A stretch of DNA of 64,000 nucleotides from Microbacterium sp. AK009. Lineage in GTDB: Bacteria > Actinomycetota > Actinomycetes > Actinomycetales > Microbacteriaceae. The notes under the pieces were generated by a model. The model did not search any database and had not been told where the DNA came from. It saw nothing but the letters and a program-made list of their open reading frames with translations. Location of the stretch: NCBI RefSeq assembly GCF_013410955.1, contig NZ_JACCCG010000006.1, positions 186,001 through 250,000 on the forward strand, written 5' to 3'. Positions within the stretch are counted from its first letter, which is position 1, and each line of letters starts with the position of its first letter. A program made the position numbers and the translations under genes. Shown here one piece after another: positions 1-8,227 of this stretch.

Positions 1-315
1 GGTGATGCCGTGACGGAAGCCGGAGCGGAGAGGGACGTCATCGACGCCGCCCTTCGCCCACGGATGGCAGCGTGCAAGTCGCGCCGCCGTCATCGCGGTC
101 CCGACGATGGCGCCGTGCTGCTGCACCGCACCGACCGCGTAGGCCGAGCAGGACGGGTAGTACTTGCACACATCACCGTACGTGTGGGAGATCGTCGCAC
201 GGTAGGCATGGAGAAGCCCGAGAAGTGCGTTGCGGGGAAGCAGCGGCACAGAGGACAGAACAGCGGATGCGTCGAAGCGCGCTTCGCCACGGGCATAGGC
301 CGGCAGGACGCTCAT
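1..315 (-). CDS. yidD: Membrane protein insertion efficiency factor YidD, 3' end outside the window
   Basis: This is a small protein that assists YidC-dependent insertion of membrane proteins. The visible 105 residues contain the family hallmark HTYGDVCKYYPSCSAYAVGA (Cys-rich YYPSCS core), then a second Cys in RLARCHPW and KGGVDDVP. Both are typical of YidD. The ATG overlaps the rnpA stop by 4 nt (ATGA), so it is probably translationally coupled to rnpA in the rpmH-rnpA-yidD operon. No stop codon is reached before the left edge, so the C-terminus is not visible. It is too open-ended to appear as a complete ORF but is clear by motif. Confidence 0.93.
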   Translation of the reverse strand, partial: MSVLPAYARGEARFDASAVLSSVPLLPRNALLGLLHAYRATISHTYGDVCKYYPSCSAYAVGAVQQHGAIVGTAMTAARLARCHPWAKGGVDDVPLRSGFRHGIT

Positions 316-650
316 GAGGTCATCCTCCGCGACAGGCATCGTGTGACATCGGCGCGAAGGTCTGCGAACGTCGCGCTTGCGGCACTGGGAAGGGCACGGA
401 TGACGACGTCACGCCCGTCGCCGACATCGGCGAGCGCTTCTGCGCACACCGCCTTCAGCCGTCGTCGAACGGTGTTGCGCACGACGGCACCGCCGACCTG
501 CCGGCTCACGATGAACCCGAACCGGGGCGCAGCGGAGTCGGCAGCGCGCAATGCGTACGTCACCGTGTGAGCGCCTGCACAACGGCGCCCCCGGCGGACG
601 ACAGCTTTATAGTCCGAACCGCGGGTGAGCCGATGCGACCGCGCGAGCAC
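312..650 (-). CDS. rnpA: Ribonuclease P protein component
   Basis: This is the protein subunit of RNase P, which helps the catalytic RNA bind and cleave pre-tRNA 5' leaders. The 112-aa product begins MLARSHRLTRGSDY. It carries the RNR signature around VVRNTVRRRLKAV, a basic helix that contacts RNA, and FGFIVSRQVGGAV in the central beta sheet. The length matches the family (about 110-125 aa). The start is GTG, 8 nt after the rpmH stop. The stop overlaps the yidD start. It forms the conserved leftward rpmH-rnpA-yidD unit next to oriC. Confidence 0.96.
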   Translation of the reverse strand: MLARSHRLTRGSDYKAVVRRGRRCAGAHTVTYALRAADSAAPRFGFIVSRQVGGAVVRNTVRRRLKAVCAEALADVGDGRDVVIRALPSAASATFADLRADVTRCLSRRMTS

Positions 651-658
651 CGGTCAGA

Positions 659-796
659 TCAGGCGGAGAGCTCGGTGCGCCCCTTGGAGCGACGAGCCGA
701 GAGAATGGCGCGGCCGGCGCGGGTGCGCATGCGGGCACGGAAGCCGTGCTTCTTGGCCCGGCGACGGTTGTTGGGCTGGTAGGTGCGCTTGCTCAT
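659..796 (-). CDS. rpmH: 50S ribosomal protein L34
   Basis: This is a 45-aa ribosomal protein of the large subunit, too short for routine ORF lists. The translation starts [20 protein letters not shown] and continues through [19 protein letters not shown], the universally conserved L34 sequence. It is the first gene of the leftward rpmH-rnpA-yidD operon and is divergent from dnaA. A TTGACT-like -35 element lies on the minus strand at 892-887, but I could not pair it with a well-spaced -10. Confidence 0.97.
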   Translation of the reverse strand: MSKRTYQPNNRRRAKKHGFRARMRTRAGRAILSARRSKGRTELSA

Positions 797-1122
797 AGAG
801 ATCAACTCCGGATCAGGTGTCACCGGGACGGGGTTCTACCCTTGGAGGACCGGGGACGACGTTACGGGGACTGCCACGAGGGCATAAGTCAACCGACTAA
901 GGCTACGTCGAGACGCTCGAGAACTCAAACCGACGCGCTCTCTGGACCTCTCGTCGCATTACCAGTGTGACGTACTTCGGCGCTGGCACGACACGCCGCC
1001 GGGCCATACAGTGGAGTTTGCTCCCGCGACCCGCGCTGACTAGCGTGGCTCCGGCAGTTATCCACAGGCCCGGCGTGTCGACTCCGCGCGGCCTGGGACC
1101 GCGAATCTCACCCGGGGGGCAT
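797..1122. promoter_or_regulatory. rpmH/dnaA divergent intergenic region with dnaA promoter
   Basis: This is a 326-nt region between the divergent rpmH and dnaA genes. A candidate dnaA -10 element, TACAGT, sits at 1007-1012, and a consensus DnaA box follows at 1058-1066, between that hexamer and the dnaA start. This arrangement would let DnaA bind its own leader or promoter, as known in other bacteria. The open frame upstream of 1123 has no family similarity I can recognise and is treated as non-coding. Confidence 0.6.
1058..1066 (+). promoter_or_regulatory. Consensus DnaA box upstream of dnaA
   Basis: The sequence TTATCCACA matches the DnaA-box consensus exactly. It lies about 57 nt before the dnaA ATG, a position consistent with autoregulation of dnaA or a minor origin sub-region. 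The binding role is inferred. Confidence 0.75.
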
Positions 1123-2574
1123 ATGGCCGAGCAGGACGCACCAGATGTACCGTTCTGGCCTGCCGTCATGGAGATTCTGGCGTCGGACGAGCGGGTCACC
1201 CCCCAGCTCCACGGTTTCCTGAACCTCGCCGTGCCCCAGGGTGTCATCGGCGGGACGCTGTACCTCGACGTCCCCAACGACCTCACCGCCGCGCAGGTGA
1301 ACAAGCGCATGCGCGCGCCTCTGCTCGAAGCGCTGTCCCGTGTCGATGTCGATGGAAACCCGGCAGCCAGCGCCTTTCGCGTCGTGGTCAACCCCGACCT
1401 GGTGGACGCTCCGATGTCGGCGCCCTCCGCCCCGATGACGTCTGCCGAGAACAACGGCTCCGCGCCGGCGGCCACCGCCACCCTCACGCCCATCAGGTCT
1501 CCGCGTGAAGAGCCCGTGGAGCCGGCATCCGGATCCCGCACCGATACGCGACTGAATCCCAAGTACACCTTCGACAACTTCGTCATCGGTCAGTCCAACC
1601 GGTTCGCCCATGCCGCAGCGGTCGCCGTGGCCGAAGCTCCGGCGAAGGCCTATAACCCGCTGTTCATCTACGGTGACTCCGGGTTGGGGAAGACCCATCT
1701 GCTGCACGCCATCGGCGACTATGCGATCAGCCTCTACGCCGGCATCAAGGTCCGGTACGTCTCCAGCGAAGAATTCACGAACGACTTCATCAACTCGATC
1801 GCGAACAACCGCGGATCGGCGTTCCAGGCCAGGTACCGCGATGTCGACATCCTCCTCATCGACGACATCCAGTTCCTGCAGGGGCGCGCCGAGACGCAGG
1901 AGGCGTTCTTCCACACCTTCAACACGCTCCACGACCACGACAAGCAGGTCGTGATCACCAGCGATGTGCCGCCCAAGCACCTCACCGGCTTCGAAGACCG
2001 CATGCGCAGTCGGTTCGAGTGGGGTCTGATCACCGACGTGCAGGCGCCCGACCTCGAAACGCGTATCGCGATCCTCCGCAAGAAGGCGCAGTCCGAGCGG
2101 CTCCACATCCCCGACGAGGTGCTGGAGTACATCGCCACGGTCGTCTCCAGCAACATCCGCGAGCTCGAGGGCGCCCTCATCCGCGTCTCGGCGTTCGCGA
2201 GCCTCAACCGGTCGAGCCTCGACATGTCGCTGGCACAGACCGTGCTTCGAGACATCGTCGATCAGGACGACGCGAACATCATCTCGCCGACCGACATCAT
2301 CACGGCGACGGCGCAGTACTTCAAACTCACCGTCGACGATCTCTACGGCTCGAGCAGATCGCAGGCTGTGGCGACGGCCCGGCAGATCGCGATGTACCTC
2401 TGCCGCGAGCGCACGAATCTATCCCTGCCGAAGATCGGCCAGCTGTTCGGCAACCGTGATCACACGACGGTGATGTACGCCTACAAGAAGATCAGCGACC
2501 TCATGAAAGAGCGTCGCTCCATCTACAACCAGGTGACGGAGATCACCACGCAGCTCGGTCGCAGCGGGCGCTGA
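1123..2574 (+). CDS. dnaA: Chromosomal replication initiator protein DnaA
   Basis: DnaA is an AAA+ ATPase that binds DnaA boxes and opens oriC. The product is 483 aa from the chosen ATG ([19 protein letters not shown]). Domain I (about 1-85) is followed by a low-complexity linker. The AAA+ core has Walker A GDSGLGKT at about residues 184-191 and Walker B LLIDDIQF. The C-terminal helix-turn-helix holds the box-binding signature [12 protein letters not shown]. The frame is open 52 codons further upstream, but that stretch covers the DnaA box and promoter, so the internal ATG is preferred. It is followed by oriC and dnaN. Confidence 0.97.
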   Translation: MAEQDAPDVPFWPAVMEILASDERVTPQLHGFLNLAVPQGVIGGTLYLDVPNDLTAAQVNKRMRAPLLEALSRVDVDGNPAASAFRVVVNPDLVDAPMSAPSAPMTSAENNGSAPAATATLTPIRSPREEPVEPASGSRTDTRLNPKYTFDNFVIGQSNRFAHAAAVAVAEAPAKAYNPLFIYGDSGLGKTHLLHAIGDYAISLYAGIKVRYVSSEEFTNDFINSIANNRGSAFQARYRDVDILLIDDIQFLQGRAETQEAFFHTFNTLHDHDKQVVITSDVPPKHLTGFEDRMRSRFEWGLITDVQAPDLETRIAILRKKAQSERLHIPDEVLEYIATVVSSNIRELEGALIRVSAFASLNRSSLDMSLAQTVLRDIVDQDDANIISPTDIITATAQYFKLTVDDLYGSSRSQAVATARQIAMYLCRERTNLSLPKIGQLFGNRDHTTVMYAYKKISDLMKERRSIYNQVTEITTQLGRSGR

Positions 2575-3046
2575 GTCGGTCGATCCCTCAGGCCGCATGC
2601 GATGCGGCGTCGTGCGTCGTCGTATGCCGGAATTCGTGCTTGACACGAGCCCTGGGGCGACGCCATTATCCGTTTCCTCACAGTGTGGAAAACATGTGGA
2701 TAACTCCCCAGGCCTACGGAATCACTGTGCACGCGCCGACCGTGCCTGTGGAGAACTGTGGATGACACGGCATCGGCGCTCGAACTGTTCACCCACCCGT
2801 CCGCAGCTGCTCCACATCTCACACGCGTGTAGTTCCCGTGTGCACAGTGGCATCCGCGTGGTTCTCCACAGTTTCCACAGCTGTTAACAAGATGACAGAG
2901 ATAGATCTGAAGAAAGCTCCTCCGATCACCTCCACAGGCTCCGTCGGCGCGGATGCCGCGTCCGGATGCCGCACGATGCGGGCACTAGCATGGGCGAGGC
3001 CGACTACTAGCATGAGAAGGCCCAGCCCGACGTCGAGGGAGCACCC
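2575..3046. other. oriC: Chromosomal origin of replication oriC (dnaA-dnaN intergenic)
   Basis: This 472-nt non-coding region is rich in DnaA-box-like 9-mers. A perfect inverted TGTGGATAA lies at 2695-2703. Near matches are TTATCCGTT 2666-2674, TGTGGAAAA 2684-2692, TGTGGAGAA 2747-2755, TGTGGATGA 2757-2765, TTCTCCACA 2862-2870 and GTTTCCACA 2871-2879. Directly after the last pair comes an AT-richer stretch (about 2881-2920, with GTTAACAAGATGACAGAGAT) that may be the unwinding element; that role is inferred. Two ACTAGCATG copies (2984-2992, 3006-3014) supply TAGCAT hexamers that may be -10 boxes for dnaN. Confidence 0.9.
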
Positions 3047-4198
3047 GTGAAGTTCCACGTCAATCGCGATGTGTTCAGCGAAGCCGTGTCATTCGTGGTG
3101 AAGCTCCTTCCGCAGCGCAATCCGCAGCCGATCCTGGCGGGGGTGCTCATAGAGGCGAGCGACTCAGGGCTGTCACTGTCGGCCTTCGACTACGAGGCGT
3201 CGGCGCGCACGACCATCGAGGCGACGGTCGACGAGCCCGGCACGATCCTCGTGCACGGCCGCCTGCTGTCCGAGATCGCCAGCCGTCTGCCGAATGCTCC
3301 GATTCAGATCGCGGTGGAGGATGACGGAGGAATCCTCCTCACCTGCGGCTCGGCGCGCTTCACCCTGTCGTCGATGCCCGTGCAGGAGTACCCGGCGATT
3401 CCCGAGGTCACCGGCGAATCCGGTCTCGTTCCCGCGGAGGACTTCGCGACGGCCATCGCCCAGGTCGCCTTCGCGGCATCCCGTGACGATGTCACCCCCG
3501 TGCTCACGGGCGTGCAGCTCGAGGTCACCGACGAGCGGCTCAGCCTCGTCGCGACCGACCGGTACCGCGTGGCGCTGCGTGAGATCCCGTGGGACGGTGG
3601 CTCGGCCGCATCCGATGACACCACGACCGCGCTCGTTCCGGCACGCACTCTGACCGAAGTGGGGAAGACCTTCGCCCACGGCGGCGACATCTCGATCGCC
3701 TTCTCCGGCGCCGGAGACCGCGAGATCATCGCGTTCACGGCCGGCAACAAGACGGTGACCTCGCTGCTGATCAAGGGCAACTTCCCGCCCGTGCGACGGC
3801 TGTTCCCCGAGCAGACCGAGCACCACGCGGTGGTCAACACCGCCGAGCTGGCCGAGGCCGTGCGGCGTGTGTCGCTGGTGCTCGATCGCTCGGCGCCGCT
3901 TCGGTTCACCTTCACATCCGACGGGGTGGCGATGGACGCATCGGGCACCGAGCAGGCCCGCGCCACGGAGTCGGTGGATGCGACCCTGGTCGGCGACGAC
4001 GTCACCCTCGGCCTGAACCCGCAGTACCTTCTGGAGTCCCTCGGGGCGGTGCGCAGCGAGTTCGCGCGCATCACCTTCACCTCGAGCGAGAACGCCAACA
4101 AGCTCAGCCCGGTGCTCATCACTCCGCAGACGTCGGTCGACAAGGGCGGCGCCGAGACGTTCAAGTACCTGCTGCAGCCCAATCTGCTGCTGCGCTGA
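3047..4198 (+). CDS. dnaN: DNA polymerase III sliding clamp, beta subunit
   Basis: DnaN is the ring-shaped processivity clamp that tethers polymerase to DNA. The 383-aa product starts MKFHVNRDVFSEAVSFVVKL, includes the conserved RNPQPILAGVLIEA early motif, and spans the three repeated clamp domains to the C-terminal NLLLR tail. GTG is the start, preceded by GAGGGAG at 3035-3041. The gene follows oriC as in most bacteria. A strong hairpin follows the stop, so recF may be transcribed separately. Confidence 0.97.
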   Translation: MKFHVNRDVFSEAVSFVVKLLPQRNPQPILAGVLIEASDSGLSLSAFDYEASARTTIEATVDEPGTILVHGRLLSEIASRLPNAPIQIAVEDDGGILLTCGSARFTLSSMPVQEYPAIPEVTGESGLVPAEDFATAIAQVAFAASRDDVTPVLTGVQLEVTDERLSLVATDRYRVALREIPWDGGSAASDDTTTALVPARTLTEVGKTFAHGGDISIAFSGAGDREIIAFTAGNKTVTSLLIKGNFPPVRRLFPEQTEHHAVVNTAELAEAVRRVSLVLDRSAPLRFTFTSDGVAMDASGTEQARATESVDATLVGDDVTLGLNPQYLLESLGAVRSEFARITFTSSENANKLSPVLITPQTSVDKGGAETFKYLLQPNLLLR

Positions 4199-4199
4199 G

Positions 4200-4221
4200 T
4201 CGATCCGGTTCACCGGATCGA
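4200..4221 (+). terminator. Hairpin between dnaN and recF
   Basis: A perfect 10-bp inverted repeat (TCGATCCGGT / ACCGGATCGA) with a 2-nt spacer starts two bases after the dnaN stop codon. There is no T-tract, so it would be an intrinsic-like terminator or an mRNA-stabilising hairpin. The recF promoter-like TAGGCT follows at 4238. Confidence 0.55.
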
Positions 4222-4249
4222 CGTCGGAGCGCCGAATTAGGCTGTCACG

Positions 4250-5506
4250 GTGATCGTGGAGCACCTAAGCCTCGTCGACTTCCGCAACTACGCGGCCGTC
4301 GACCTTGCGCTGCTCCCCGGTCCGAACGTCTTCGTCGGCAAGAACGGCCAGGGGAAGACGAATCTCGTCGAGGCGATCGCCTTCTTCGCCACGCTGGGAT
4401 CGCACCGGGTCTCGAGCGATGCGCCCATGGTGCGCGACGGCGCGGAGCACGCGATTGTGCGCGCGCGTCTCGCCCACGGCGAGCGTCGGGTGCAGCTCGA
4501 GGCGCAGGTCAACCGACAGGGATCCAACAGGGCCCGCGTCAACGGCGCCCCCGTGCGCACGGCGGAACTGCCGCGCTACGCGCAGGTCGTGCTGTTCGCC
4601 CCCGAGGACCTTCAGATCGTTCGGGGTGACCCGTCGGCACGACGACGCTTCGCCGATCAGCTTCTGGTCCAGCGGGCGCCGCGCATGGCGGGGGTCCTCG
4701 CGGACTACGACCGTGTGCTCAAGCAGCGCACCGCGCTGCTGAAATCGGCGCGCGCGCGGGGCCTCAAAGGCGAGGCGCTCTCCACGCTGGATGTGTGGGA
4801 CGACAAGCTCGTGACCCTCGGAACCGAGATCATCCGTGCGCGGATCGCGCTCGCGGCTGATCTCACCCCACCCGTCGCAGCGGCGTATCGCGCGATCGCC
4901 GGCGAGGATCACCGTCCCGAGCTCGAATGGGCACTGTCGTTCTCCCGTGATTCCGATCCCGATTCCGACGAAGATGACGCCGGCACTTCGATGGGGTCGA
5001 GGACGGATGCCGCTGACCCGACCGTACCCGCTACCGCCGACGTGATCGCTCAGTTCCGCGCCGCGCTGGCCGCGCGGCGTCCCGCAGAACTCGACCGGGG
5101 CGTCACCCTCGTGGGTCCGCACCGGGACGACCTCGTTCTGCGCGTGCGCGGACTGCCCGTGAAGGGCTACGCCTCCCACGGCGAGTCATGGTCGGTCGCG
5201 CTGTCGCTGCGGCTCGCGTCGGCCGAGCTGCTGCGGGCCGACTCGCAGCTCGGCGACCCGATCGTGATCCTGGACGACGTCTTCGCCGAACTCGACAGCG
5301 GGCGCCGCGGGCGTCTGGCCGAGCTCACCTCGGGGTTCGAGCAGGTGATCGTGACGGCCGCGGTCGGCGCCGATGTGCCGGGCGCGCTGCGCGCGCACAC
5401 GCTCCGGGTCGAGGCGGGCGAGATCCTGGAGCCGGAAGATCCCGAGCCGCTGGTGTCGCCGGTCGTCGGCGCCGCGGCGGCCTACGAGGGTGGCGGAGAT
5501 GACTGA
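4250..5506 (+). CDS. recF: DNA replication and repair protein RecF
   Basis: RecF is an SMC-like ATPase that loads RecA at gapped DNA with RecO and RecR. The 418-aa product begins MIVEHLSLVDFRNYAAVDLA. It has Walker A VGKNGQGKTNLVEA near residue 30, an ABC-type signature region near GYASHGESWSVALSLRLA, and Walker B DPIVILDDVFAELD. The chosen GTG lies 6 nt after a TAGGCT hexamer at 4238-4243, the spacing expected for a leaderless transcript. The 3' end overlaps the next gene by 8 nt. Confidence 0.95.
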   Translation: MIVEHLSLVDFRNYAAVDLALLPGPNVFVGKNGQGKTNLVEAIAFFATLGSHRVSSDAPMVRDGAEHAIVRARLAHGERRVQLEAQVNRQGSNRARVNGAPVRTAELPRYAQVVLFAPEDLQIVRGDPSARRRFADQLLVQRAPRMAGVLADYDRVLKQRTALLKSARARGLKGEALSTLDVWDDKLVTLGTEIIRARIALAADLTPPVAAAYRAIAGEDHRPELEWALSFSRDSDPDSDEDDAGTSMGSRTDAADPTVPATADVIAQFRAALAARRPAELDRGVTLVGPHRDDLVLRVRGLPVKGYASHGESWSVALSLRLASAELLRADSQLGDPIVILDDVFAELDSGRRGRLAELTSGFEQVIVTAAVGADVPGALRAHTLRVEAGEILEPEDPEPLVSPVVGAAAAYEGGGDD

Positions 5507-5996
5507 GGCAGACGCCGACGCCGTCCCCGAGACGATCGCCACCTATCTGCGCCTGCGCGGCCTCGACCCTTCTCCTCGTGCACTGCGTCGCCGCCGTCGC
5601 ACGCGCGACGTCGATGAGGCGCATCAGCCGTTCGCGCCGGGGCGCGATCCCCAGGGGGTGGCCGAGGTGCTCGCCGATCTCAGCCGCCAGGCGGGGTGGG
5701 AGCCTCAGCTGGCCCGCGAAGACGTCGTGCGCACGTGGAACGAGGTGGCCGGGGAGAACACCGCTCAGCACACCCGTCCGGTCGCCTTCGATCGCGGCAT
5801 CCTCACCGTCCAGGCCGACTCCACAGCCTGGGCGAAGCAGCTGCAGCTGATGCGTGCGCACATCCTGTCGGAGATCGTTCGCCGCTACCCCGAGGCGGGC
5901 GTGGAGTCCATCCGTTTCATCGGACCGGACGTCCCCTCCTGGAAATGGGGCCCCAGAGCCATTCCAGGGCGCGGTCCGCGCGATACCTACGGGTGA
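5499..5996 (+). CDS. DciA-type DUF721 protein
   Basis: This 165-aa protein belongs to the DUF721 family, which includes DciA, the ancestral loader/operator of the DnaB replicative helicase. The start ATG (MTEADADAVPETIATYLRL) lies inside the end of recF. An Arg-rich stretch (RRRRRTRD) is followed by the DUF721 core WNEVAGENTAQHTRPVAFDR and LTVQADSTAWAKQLQLMR, with the conserved Trp residues. Its location between recF and gyrB is the standard actinobacterial one. A replication role is inferred from the family and neighbours. Confidence 0.88.
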   Translation: MTEADADAVPETIATYLRLRGLDPSPRALRRRRRTRDVDEAHQPFAPGRDPQGVAEVLADLSRQAGWEPQLAREDVVRTWNEVAGENTAQHTRPVAFDRGILTVQADSTAWAKQLQLMRAHILSEIVRRYPEAGVESIRFIGPDVPSWKWGPRAIPGRGPRDTYG

Positions 5997-6050
5997 GCCA
6001 CGTCCGATCCTGTCGCGACGCTTTTCATGCCGCCACAGCGGCGTAGAGGC

Positions 6051-6078
6051 GTGAAACGAGTCGCCCGCTTGATAGACT
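6051..6078 (+). promoter_or_regulatory. Candidate gyrB promoter
   Basis: GTGAAA at 6051-6056 and TAGACT at 6073-6078 are separated by 16 nt, resembling a sigma-70-type -35/-10 pair. The predicted transcript would start near 6085, giving gyrB a leader of about 33 nt to the ATG at 6118. Confidence 0.45.
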
Positions 6079-6117
6079 GGGAAGGTTCGTGAACCCGATG
6101 TGGAGCGCTGGAAATCT

Positions 6118-8166
6118 ATGACGTCTGTGACCCCTGAAAGCGTTCCCGAAGGCACCGACCCGCGCTCGGCGGACAATCGGGTGGCCGGCGATTACGGAGC
6201 CGACGCCATCCAGGTGCTCGAGGGCCTCGAAGCGGTCCGCAAGCGACCGGGCATGTACATCGGCTCGACCGGCGAACGCGGCTTGCACCACCTCGTTTAC
6301 GAGATCGTCGACAACGCCGTCGATGAGGCGCTCGCGGGCTACTGCGACGCGATCGAGGTCACGATCCTCGAAGACGGCGGCATCCGTGTGATCGACAACG
6401 GCCGCGGCATCCCCGTCGACATGCACCGCACCGAGGGGAAGTCGACCGTCGAGGTCGTCCTGACGGTTCTTCACGCCGGCGGGAAGTTCGGCGGCGGCGG
6501 GTATGCGGTCTCGGGCGGGCTCCACGGCGTCGGTTCGTCCGTCGTGAACGCCCTGTCCTCCCGGCTCGAGGTCGAGGTGCGCCGCCAGGGCCACGTCTGG
6601 CGGCAGTCGTATCGCGACGGCGGTGTGCCGCAGGCCCCGCTGTCGAAGGACGAAGCGAGCGACCAGACCGGAACGACCGTCACCTTCTGGCCGGACGCCG
6701 GGATCTTCGACACCGTCGACTTCGACTACGAGACGCTGCGCACCCGCTTCCAGCAGATGGCGTTCCTCAACAAGGGGCTGCGCATCACGCTGAGCGACGA
6801 GCGCGAGAGCGCCGTGTCGGTCGAGGCCGACGAGACCGGCGAGGAGAAGCCGCACCATCCGCGTGACAGCTTCCTCTACGAGCGCGGTCTCGTCGACTAC
6901 GTCGAGTACCTCAACAAGGTGCGCCGTGCCGAGATCGTCAACGAAGAGGTCATCGCGTTCGAGTCCGAGGACACCGAGCGCAAGATCGCCCTCGAGATGG
7001 CGATGCAGTGGACCACGAGCTACACCGAGAACGTCTTCACCTTCGCCAACACGATCAACACCCATGAGGGCGGAACCCACGAAGAGGGCTTCCGTGCGGC
7101 GCTGACAGCGCTGGTGAACCGGTATGCCCGGGCCAACAACCTGTTGAAGGAGAAGGACGAGAACCTCTCCGGCGAGGATGTCCGCGAGGGGCTCACCGCT
7201 GTCATCTCGGTCAAGCTCTCCGAGCCGCAGTTCGAGGGGCAGACCAAGACGAAGCTCGGCAACACCGAGGCCAAGGCGTTCGTGCAGAAGGTCGTCGGCG
7301 ATCGACTGGGCGACTGGTTCGACCGCAACCCGGTGCAGGCCAAGAACATCATCCGGAAGGCCATCGACGCGGCGACCGCGCGCCTCGCCGCCCGGAAGGC
7401 CCGTGAGACCGCGCGCCGCAAGAGCGTGTTCGAGTCGGCCGCGATGCCCGACAAGCTGAAGGACTGCACGAGCAAGGATCCCTCCATCAGCGAGATCTTC
7501 CTCGTCGAGGGCGACTCCGCCGGCGGTTCGGCCGTGCAGGGTCGCGACCCTCGGACGCAGGCGATCCTCGCGCTCCGAGGGAAGATCCTCAACGTCGAGC
7601 GCGCGCGTCTGGACCGTGCCCTCGGCAACAAAGAGGTCCAGGCGATGATCCAGGCTTTCGGCACGGGGATCGGCGAGGACTTCGACATCACCAAGGCGCG
7701 GTATCACAAGATCGTGCTGATGGCCGATGCCGACGTCGACGGCCAGCACATCACGACGCTTCTCCTCACTCTCCTTTTCCGTTACATGCGCGGACTCATC
7801 GAGGCGGGTTACGTCTACCTCGCACAGCCGCCGCTGTTCCGGTTGAAGTGGTCGAACGCCGATCACGAGTACGCCTTCAGCGACCGGGAGCGCGACGCGA
7901 TGCTCGTCGAGGGGCAGGCCCGGGGCAATCGACTGCCCAAGGCCAACGACGGCGGCATCCAGCGCTACAAGGGTCTCGGCGAGATGAATGATCACGAGCT
8001 GTGGGAGACCACGATGAATCCCGAGACCCGCATCCTCCGCCAGGTGACCATCGACGACGCCGCGGCGGCCGATGAGATCTTCTCGGTTCTGATGGGCGAA
8101 GACGTCGAGTCGCGGCGCGGCTTCATCCAGCGCAACGCCAAAGACGTGCGCTTCCTCGACATCTGA
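6118..8166 (+). CDS. gyrB: DNA gyrase subunit B
   Basis: GyrB is the ATPase subunit of gyrase, which introduces negative supercoils. The 682-aa product contains the GHKL ATP-binding elements ([40 protein letters not shown]) and the TOPRIM acidic motifs EGDSAGGSA and DADVDGQHI. The C-terminal part includes [10 protein letters not shown]. The frame also opens at an ATG at 6100 (six extra codons, MERWKS); I prefer 6118 because MTSVTPES resembles the usual variable N-terminus. The gene is followed after about 60 nt by gyrA. A small inverted repeat at 8188-8203 lies between them. Confidence 0.96.
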   Translation: MTSVTPESVPEGTDPRSADNRVAGDYGADAIQVLEGLEAVRKRPGMYIGSTGERGLHHLVYEIVDNAVDEALAGYCDAIEVTILEDGGIRVIDNGRGIPVDMHRTEGKSTVEVVLTVLHAGGKFGGGGYAVSGGLHGVGSSVVNALSSRLEVEVRRQGHVWRQSYRDGGVPQAPLSKDEASDQTGTTVTFWPDAGIFDTVDFDYETLRTRFQQMAFLNKGLRITLSDERESAVSVEADETGEEKPHHPRDSFLYERGLVDYVEYLNKVRRAEIVNEEVIAFESEDTERKIALEMAMQWTTSYTENVFTFANTINTHEGGTHEEGFRAALTALVNRYARANNLLKEKDENLSGEDVREGLTAVISVKLSEPQFEGQTKTKLGNTEAKAFVQKVVGDRLGDWFDRNPVQAKNIIRKAIDAATARLAARKARETARRKSVFESAAMPDKLKDCTSKDPSISEIFLVEGDSAGGSAVQGRDPRTQAILALRGKILNVERARLDRALGNKEVQAMIQAFGTGIGEDFDITKARYHKIVLMADADVDGQHITTLLLTLLFRYMRGLIEAGYVYLAQPPLFRLKWSNADHEYAFSDRERDAMLVEGQARGNRLPKANDGGIQRYKGLGEMNDHELWETTMNPETRILRQVTIDDAAAADEIFSVLMGEDVESRRGFIQRNAKDVRFLDI

Positions 8167-8227
8167 CGACGCGATCCATGCGCGTTCCGTCTCTCGCGAG
8201 ACGAAACGAAGAAAGTAGAGACATTTG

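Noticed and set aside
967..1122. Longer N-terminus for DnaA
   Set aside because: The extra 52 codons cover the promoter-like element and the DnaA box and do not look like DnaA domain I.
1108..2106. Long minus-strand open frame inside dnaA
   Set aside because: It is a GC-driven shadow of dnaA, whose plus-strand product has all DnaA motifs.
2597..2887. Small ORFs within oriC on both strands
   Set aside because: They overlap the DnaA-box cluster, have no ribosome-binding sites and no similarity.
6051..6060. parS-like GTGAAAC
   Set aside because: Only a half-site is present; the 16-bp parS palindrome (TGTTTCACGTGAAACA) is not found in the window and parAB lie outside.
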